The notes below the pieces were generated by a model that saw only the letters and a list, made by a program, of their open reading frames with translations, made no database searches and was not told where the DNA came from. Shown piece by piece: positions 57,403 through 64,000 of a stretch of 64,000 nucleotides of DNA. Made by a program: the position numbers and the translations under genes. This DNA is from Parasponia andersonii (taxonomy: Eukaryota > Streptophyta > Magnoliopsida > Rosales > Cannabaceae): NCBI GenBank assembly GCA_002914805.1, contig JXTB01000003.1:1643593-1707592 (forward strand), in the 5' to 3' direction. Numbering within the stretch: position 1 is the first letter of the stretch; every line of letters begins with the position of its first letter.

Positions 57403-58725
57403 ATGGCTGACGACCAAGGAAACGATTCAGCAAGGGGACAAGAAGGAGGGATCATAAACAACCAAGCATTACGTGACTATGCTTTGCCTGTGGTTAATGA
57501 GACATTCTCAGGGATTAGACGTCCAACCATACAAGCTAATAATTTCGAGATCAAGCTGGCTATCATACAGATGGTGCATGCCAATCAATTTAGCAGCTCT
57601 CCCCTTGATGATCCAAATGCTCATATTGCCATCTTCCTCGAGATCTGTGATACTTTTAAACATAATGGCATTACTGATGATGCCATAAAACTGAGATTGT
57701 TCCCGGTTTCACTTCAGGACAAGGCTAAAAGCTGGTTGAACTCCTTACTGCCTCGAACCATCACTACATGGAATGATCTTCCTCAGCGGTTTTTATCCAA
57801 ATTTTTCCCACCAGCAAAAATAACAAAGATGTGGAACAATATTACTACTTTTACCCAGCAAGATGGAGAGTCATTATATGAAGCCTGGGAGAGGTACAAA
57901 GACATGTTGAGACGGTGCCTACGTCACGGACTTTCAAAGTGGTTACAGTTACTGACCTTCTATAATAGGTTAAGTGGCTCGACTAGAACCCTCGTAGATG
58001 CAGCAGCTAGAGATTCATTAATGGGGAAGACTGAAGATGCAGCTTATGAATTACTTTAGGAGATGGCTGCTAATGCCTATCAATGGCCAATTGAATGCTC
58101 TACACCTAAAAAGGCTTATGGGATACATGAAGTTGATGCACTTACAGCACTTACAACTCAAGTTGCCGCATTAACGAAGCAATTTGATGCTATTCATCCT
58201 ACTCCTGAGAGGTGTAATTTATGTGGTGGACCTCATGCCAGTGGCAATTGCCAAGATAGTAATTCCTTTGATCAGCCTGAGCATGCACACTTTATGGGGA
58301 ATGTCAACCGACAGCAGAACAACCCGTACTCCAACACTTGTAATCAAAGATGGCGCAACCATCTAAATTTTTTATGGAGAAACAATGATAATGCTATAAG
58401 ACCACCGATTGGATATCAACCTCAGCCTCCAGTCAATAAAGTCTCTCTGGAAGATGCTCTTGCTCAACTTACTGAAAAGACAGATCAATATATGACGAGG
58501 ACTGACACGTCTATTAGAAATTTAGAAGTCCAAATCGGCCAGATCTCCAATATACTCTCCACAAGACCTCAGGGTCCTTTTTTGAGTGATATCGAGACGA
58601 ACCCGAAGGAGCAGTGTAATGCAATAACTATCAAGAGTGGGAAACAAGTGGAGCAACTGAGAGAACCAATTTCAACTACCCCACCACTTTCTCCGTTATC
58701 ACCTTCTTCGAGCACACGAGGTTAA
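57403..58725 (+). pseudogene. Athila-type gag with zinc knuckle
   Basis: The ATG at 57403 opens 218 codons with the Athila gag blocks RRPTIQANNFEIKLAIIQMV, LRLFPVSLQDKAKSWLNSL and LPQRFLSKFFPPAKITKM, followed by GESLYEAWERYKDMLRRC. A TAG at 58057-58059 interrupts ELL*EMAANAYQWP. The next frame (58063-58725) has the zinc knuckle CNLCGGPHASGNC at 58213-58251 and a coiled-coil-like stretch (LAQLTEKTDQYMTRTDTSIR). It otherwise looks well kept for a defective element. Confidence 0.86.
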
Positions 58726-59736
58726 TATCAAGAGCAACAGTCACGACCTCAGGGGCAATCTGGTACAAGACAAGTTGAGCTAATAAAGCCAGAATCCAAG
58801 TTGTTCCCAGACAGCCCACCGCCATATGTCCCTCCGATTCCATATCCTCTGCGGTTTAATAAACATAAGTTGGATCGACAGTTCTCAAAGTTTCTAGAAG
58901 TTTTCAAGAAACTCCACATAAACATACCTTTTACGGATGCTCTAGCCCAAATGCCTAATTATGTGAAGTTCTTGAAAGAAATTTTATCGAACAAAAGAAA
59001 GCTAGAGGAGTATGAAACAGTGGCACTTACTGAGAAGTGCAGTGCGATTTTACAAAAGAAACTTTCACCAAAGCTAAAAGATCCCGAGAGCTTTTATATT
59101 CCATACACCATTGGAAATTCATTCTTTTACAAAGCTCTATGTGATCTTGGTGCCAGCATCAACCTAATGCTGCTCTCAGTATTCAAGAAATTAGGTTTGG
59201 GGGAAGTGAAGCTAACAATTGTTTCTTTGCAATTGGTGGACCGGTCTATAAAATATCCTAGAGGTATTGTCGAGGATGTGCTTGTTAAAGTTGACAAATT
59301 CATATTCCCAGCAGACTTTTTAGTGCTTGATATTGAAGAAGACCAAGAAATTCCTATTATTCTTTTTCGACCTTTTTTTGCTATTGAGAGAGCTCTTATC
59401 GACGTACAAAAAGGTTAATTGACAATGCGAGTCCAAGATGAAGAAGTCGTCTTTAATGTCTTTAAAGCAACAAAATACCCACCTGAATCTACCTCTTACT
59501 TTAAAGTTGATATTTCAGAGAAAGGTGTGGCTGAAATAATGAAAATGAAACATCTAAGAGAACCTCCTGCAATTTTAAGCATCTTTGTTAAATCCACTAA
59601 AGAGGAAAAAGAAAACATTACGGTATATGCATGCTATTTCGAAGCTCTATCAAACTACCATGGGAGAAAGCCAAAGATAGAAAAACATGGGAATAGTCCT
59701 TCTACACCATCTCCATCCATTTACGAACCTTCCTGA
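58726..59736 (+). pseudogene. Athila-type protease and truncated pol
   Basis: Open at 58801-59418 and again to 59736. A Pro-rich start (PPPYVPPIPYPLRF) leads to LDRQFSKFLEVFKKLHINIP, then the protease with CDLGASINLMLLSVFKKLGL (D-x-G-A motif, about 59140-59200) and ADFLVLDIEEDQEIPIILFR. A TAA at 59416-59418 follows. The frame ends at 59736, where the intact family would enter RT. RT, RNase H and integrase are absent. Confidence 0.85.
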
Positions 59737-61239
59737 TACAAGAGGAAGAGTTTGGCCGATGACTATAAAGTATGCGTTTCTTGGGAGGCAACCTATGAAC
59801 TATTTTTTTTTTCTTTTAATTTTGAATTTTCAGGTTTCTTTTCTTTTGTTATGTTTTGTTTGTTTTTTTTTTTTATGTGCTTTAGGTTCTTACATAAGTT
59901 TGGGGTCGATATGTGGATTTCAACGACTCAACCAGAAGCCTCCACTTTCGTATGAAAATTTGAGGGAGTTTTCCTTTACCTTTTCTTTTATTTTTAACAT
60001 TGGGGATAATATTAAATTTAAGTTTGGGGGTATGAAGTTAAAATTTTCAAAAAAAAAAATGTAATTACAAAATTTTAAAAAAATAGTTAATAGTTTAGGT
60101 TTGTTTTTATGACCTATTATAATTATCTTAAGCCGATGATAAGATCTTGATTTAACTGAATAAGGTTCTTAGAAAAATAATGAATATTGTTTGTTTGTGT
60201 GCTTGATTCTGTGTTAGTTTGGTTTTGCTTATGATTTCTTGAAAATTTTGAGTACATAGATAGTTGCATTTGATTATTTGCTTACTTAGAGAAAGTTTAT
60301 GTGCATTAAGTACATCTTTGAAATCTCATTAATAAATTCTAGAACCTATTTAATTAACACTTGAGGCGAAATCCTAGACTGTATTGTATTAGAGATATGA
60401 TTTAGGCTATCTTTTGATTGTTTGAGCCTTTCACACCTACCCTTGACATTTATATTCTTAGTATACCCCTTTGAGCCTAATTTGACCTTTTCTTTGACAC
60501 CAATATTTTTAGCCTAGCTTTTAAATTATTTCCAATATTTTATCCTGGACCCATGAGCATAATTGTGATCTTTGTTTTGAGTTATGAGATAATTTGGGAG
60601 GAAAGGTGGTGTTGAGGACAATTATTTTGTTGAGGCATGAAAAAAAAGAAAAGATACTATATCCATGTGAAAAAAAAAATGAAAAAAAAGGTGATGAAAA
60701 AAAAAGATTGAAAAATCATAAGTTTGGAGTATAGTGCTTTAATGAGAAAATGTGGAGTGACAAAAGAAAGTGGAAAATAAGTTTGGGGGAATTTTACCAA
60801 CAAAGTGTTGAGTTGAGTTGTAGAAAAATGTCTATTATCCTACCTGTTATCTTAGCCATACATTACAAGCATAATAAAGTCCTAATGATCTTTAGTACAG
60901 TGGTTGTCTACATTAGCGGAGAGTGATATGAAAAGTAGGCCTATGGAGTTTATATATTTCTATCTAGAGATTTATTATAACTTACTTATTTGCATAAACT
61001 GATCCAAGTTGCAAGTAATTAAGTGTAATTGTTTTCACACATATACACTCAAGAAGTCTATAGTGGAATCAAGTTAGCATTTGAATTGAAATTCTAGACT
61101 TGTATATTTTTTAGCATTTTTCTTTGAGCTTTATATTATGTGAAATCTTTGAGGCAAGTTTTTGAGAAACAAACTGGGTCATGGTTTGGTCATGTTATTT
61201 TTTTCTTTCTTTCTTTTACTCGAGGACTAGCAAAAATTC
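59737..61239 (+). other. Athila-like 3' internal non-coding region
   Basis: About 1.5 kb between the pol truncation and the polypurine tract. It starts with a tttggccgatgactataaag and ttgggaggcaacctatgaa segment that I read as the region after pol in this family. It has A/G-rich runs at 60635-60710. The ORFs at 59687-60064 are Phe-rich and not genes. Confidence 0.6.
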
Positions 61240-61252
61240 AAGTTTGGGGGTG
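61240..61252 (+). other. Athila-like polypurine tract
   Basis: A run aagtttgggggtg just before the 3' LTR, the expected plus-strand primer site. Confidence 0.7.
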
Positions 61253-62916
61253 TGATAACTCTATGAAAATAGAGTTAATTGTGCTATTTTATTAATTAAA
61301 TATGTGTGTCCTAGAGTAATTTTAATTTAGATTTTAAGTAATTTAAGTTGTTTTATTTTATTTTGGTTTAGAATTAGTTTTATGTCATTTTATCAGGTTT
61401 AGGTGTTTTAATTTAATTAGTTTAAGTTAAATTAATTTGAAATAGATGTTTATTAGATTTAGTTTTTTCTATTTTATTTAATTTTGTTTGATTTAGGGGA
61501 AAAAAAAGAAATAAATTACGAATTGAATGGAGCTTCAGACGCGTGTAAGGAGAAGATGATGACATGCGCGATCTCAACCGTTGGATCAAAGCACAGACGG
61601 ATTGGATTGGCGTGTGGAAGTCACGCGCGGAGAGAGGTGAGTGGCAGAGCAGGAGACATGTGGGGCCCGCATCTTTAGTGGCTGTCAGCCATGTCTGATC
61701 AGCTGTTCCTCACCGTCTGTGCACCTGGTTTCTTCCTCAAACGAAAAGATGTCACATTATGGTCTTAAAGTCAACATTTTGAAGAGCCAGTAAATGCCTA
61801 GATTCGTGCCGAACTCATCTTATTGTGCGTCACTGGATAATTGCCCTTGTATCAGATTTTGAATAGAAACATGGAATAGAAAGAGAAAAATTGGGAAATT
61901 ACCACATCATTCTACCAATCTTATTTGAGCGTAGGAATCCATGTGTAACTCAAGCACACTCTCTTTTCAACTATAAAAGGACTACAAGAGAAGAGAAAAA
62001 AACACACAATTTTAGAGAGAGAAACATAGTAGTCCAGAGAGAGAAAGTCTGTGGGAGACAGAGCAGTGGAGTGGAGCCTCTTTAACCGCGATTTCTCTAG
62101 TTTGATTTTATTTTTAGTTTTAGAATTTTATTTTCTTTAGGATGTTTTCATTTAATATTTTTGTTTCTCTTAGTTTAATTATGTTCTAGATTTCTTTTCT
62201 AGGGCTATGATGTAGCCTAACAATGATGCTTAAATATTTCTCTTTCAATTTAGTCTATGAATTATTTTTCCTAATTGAGTTTTCAATTCTGTTCTTAATG
62301 CTTCTATTGAATTGGCCACTAAATAAATAATTTGTTAATCATAATGAAACCGGAAGGAGATTTATGTGTCTAGTTCATTAGATTGAAAGCCATAAATTGC
62401 ATGCAAAATAGGAATATATTTACATAGTTTGTGTAGTCGCTATATGAGTTTCCGTAGATCTTAATGAATTCTTAATTAGTTTAATTCACATAGGAATATA
62501 GTGAATTGGTAATTAAGGATATTTTTGCTTGAACTCGGGAGAGAATAGCAAATAAATTAGAAAATCTTGACTATCAACTAGGGAAATAATTTGAGGCTAA
62601 TGAGATAGAGATTTTTTTTTTAGAGTGGATTAGTTATGGTGAAATCGGACACCCTAGGTTTAATTTCATTAATTCACATCTTGTGTTATTTTTTGCTTTT
62701 AATTTTCGTTCTCATTTATTTTTATTGCTTTTAGTTTATTTTTATTTTTAATTTAATTTAATTTAATTTTTCTTTTTTCGATTAATTCAAATAAATTTAG
62801 GATTAGCTAAATTTCGGTACTTAGTAAATCAACAGTCTTTATGGGACAATACTCATACTTAATACTTAATTACTTGTTTGCGATAGCATACACTTATGTT
62901 CATAATTTTCACAATA
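61253..62916 (+). repeat. Athila-like 3' LTR
   Basis: 1,664 bp, highly similar to 55492-57156 with scattered substitutions (about 6 in the first 95 bases). It ends acaata, where the 5' LTR ends ataaca. Confidence 0.88.
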
Positions 62917-63955
62917 GATATACTAAAAGCTAAGCTATGAATTACTGAACTGAGCTACTCACTAACTTATTTACGCAAGAAAACGATACAAGAGTGTCAA
63001 TTCCTTTTTTATTTAAATCTTTGCAGACTCTGATTCCCGCAATAATTGCGAGTGTTGAGACAATGTGAGAAGGATGGAAAAACCATGAAGGCAAAGAGAT
63101 TAAGGGGTATCAAGATTTAGCTTGTTGACTGCAGAGGAGATTTCTAGGACAACATTTTTGGGAGCAGTTACTAGGAAGGGAAGAACATTTTTGAGAAGTT
63201 AATGAGGTTGACCTCGTTATCACCGATAAACATGTATAAACTAAGGTTTCCTAATATCATGTAAATTCTTATAGCAAAAACTGTGAGCTGCAGAACAAGT
63301 TTTGGTTAATAAATGTACTTGGTAGTATCTTTTCTTTTCTTTTTTCTTTTTCAGGTAAAAGAGTTGTCGAATAAAGCCTAAAACTGCATTATGCCTGTTA
63401 TGCAGGAGACTGTCCCACTTCTTAGTACTATTTTTGGCAGCATAAAACCATTAGCTATTACTGTATTTTGTAGTAAAATTCTCAAGACCAGAGATGAGAT
63501 TGAACCAGAAAAGCTTGAGAAAATGATATGCTAGTCCATAATAGGCTTGGATTGCTGGTAAAGGCTCACCATGATTCCAATAAGAAGCTTAGGATTTCGG
63601 TAGAAGATGTAGTCGATGAGTGCAAGACCTTTTATTTTTCTAGACAAGAAACCACTAATAGTTTTCTTGCTTGGACTATATTTCTCCTATCAATCCATAT
63701 TGATTGGCAAAAAGAAGCAAAAAAAGAGGTCCTTAAGTTATTTAGAAAATAGAATCCAAATCTAGATGGCATACCAAAACTTAAAACTGTAAGAAAAGTC
63801 ACAATATCATTTGTTTCACTATGGCCTTACTTGGTAAACTTTTTCATTTTATTATTTATGTTTTGAATTTTTTGAACACATTGATATGATTGCCCCATGC
63901 AGTTGAGCCAGATTATTAATGAATCTCTGAGATTATATCCTCCCATACTCAGCAT

Positions 63956-64000
63956 TGTTAGCTTTTGTAATTTTTTTGTGTTTTGTCCTACATTGTTTGT
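63956..64000 (+). mobile_element. probable start of another LTR element, cut by the window edge
   Basis: P450 exon 5 homology of psi-C stops at agcat (63951-63955), where psi-B continues atcccgaaaaactg. The sequence that follows begins tgttagcttttgtaat, a typical LTR start. Only 45 bp are visible. Confidence 0.5.

Larger units (their letters stand above)
55492..62916 (+). mobile_element. Athila-like Ty3/Gypsy element lacking RT, RNase H and integrase
   Basis: A 7,425-bp element in intron 2 of psi-C. LTRs of 1,665 and 1,664 bp start tgataactctg/tgataactcta and end ataaca/acaata. The target duplication is gctat on the left (55487-55491) and gatat on the right (62917-62921), one mismatch. psi-B has the plain site gctat at 16516-16520. 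The interior has an Athila-type primer site, gag with zinc knuckle and protease, and then jumps directly to the 3' non-coding region. No RT, RNase H or integrase is seen, so it is a non-autonomous deletion derivative that would need proteins from an intact relative. Confidence 0.88.
54795..63955 (+). pseudogene. psi-C: CYP749A-like cytochrome P450 pseudogene, split by an Athila-like element
   Basis: Exon 1 remnant ~54795-55036, exon 2 55127-55350, exon 3 63027-63260, exon 4 63474-63788, exon 5 from 63903 until homology stops at 63955. Readable protein includes RPYKFIHGNTKQISAMLKES, EPELIKEVLNDRDKASHKPE and VDECKTFYFSRQETTNSFLA. Lesions: the start of exon 1 is missing, a G is lost at the exon 1 donor, exon 2 has two stops, exon 3 is out of frame with several stops, and exon 4 has the same stop codon position and ~65-bp deletion as psi-B. 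Unlike psi-B it keeps the gt donor of intron 2 and the ESLR motif. An Athila-like element fills intron 2, and exon 5 is cut by a probable LTR. Confidence 0.87.

Noticed and set aside
59687-60064. 125-codon Phe-rich ORF with a membrane-like stretch after the Athila protease, considered as an envelope-like gene
   Set aside because: It overlaps the pol truncation and T-rich non-coding sequence, has no signal-anchor layout or family motif, and the frame has no support.

Overview
The window looks like nuclear DNA of a eudicot plant. It is AT-rich, its real genes have short GT-AG introns, and most of it is plant LTR retrotransposons packed around a small cytochrome P450 cluster (CYP72 clan, CYP749A-like). 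Species cannot be named from the sequence. Only one gene appears intact: a five-exon, 515-codon P450 at 34450-36498. Three other P450 copies are dead: psi-B (15815-27971), psi-D (an exon 1 fragment at 28364-28577) and psi-C (54795 to the right edge). Their flanks are related too, so the window is a set of duplicated units that were later bombarded by insertions. Everything readable runs on the + strand except two antisense genes carried inside retrotransposons.

Layout. 1-1715 is non-coding repeat, closely related to 39965-41085. 1721-12793 is a full-length Ty3/Gypsy Tat-type element (TE1). 12799-15810 is duplicated P450 upstream DNA containing a stranded LTR fragment. 15815-27971 is psi-B, split by a 2.5 kb gag-only Copia element in intron 3 (16891-19418) and a 7.5 kb Copia element in exon 5 (20247-27774). 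28364-28577 is psi-D. 28578-33690 is low-complexity and satellite-like DNA with a solo LTR (29278-30939, containing an assembly gap). 33796-34257 is a probable LINE scrap. 34450-36498 is the intact P450, followed directly by a 5'-truncated Copia remnant (36525-39000). 39420-41680 is duplicated flank. 41681-52722 is a second Tat-type element (TE2), sister to TE1. 52723-54790 is flank. 54795 onward is psi-C, with a 7.4 kb Athila-like element lacking RT and integrase in intron 2 (55492-62916) and what looks like the start of another LTR at 63956.

Insertion boundaries are unusually well supported. Five insertions have 5-bp target-site duplications (one with a single mismatch), and for each a paralogous copy inside the same window shows the uninterrupted or homologous site. 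This allows the events to be ordered: P450 duplication and decay, then retrotransposon insertion, segmental duplication and more insertion.

How the parts work together: the P450 is an ER-anchored monooxygenase and the only likely host function here. The retrotransposons are decayed but keep recognisable gag, protease, RT, RNase H and integrase. TE1 and TE2 each also carry a four-exon antisense gene between pol and the 3' LTR, with a gypsy-type transposase-like domain and a coiled-coil tail. I found no wholly new system; the antisense genes, the shared P450 lesions and the gag-only elements are the parts most worth following.
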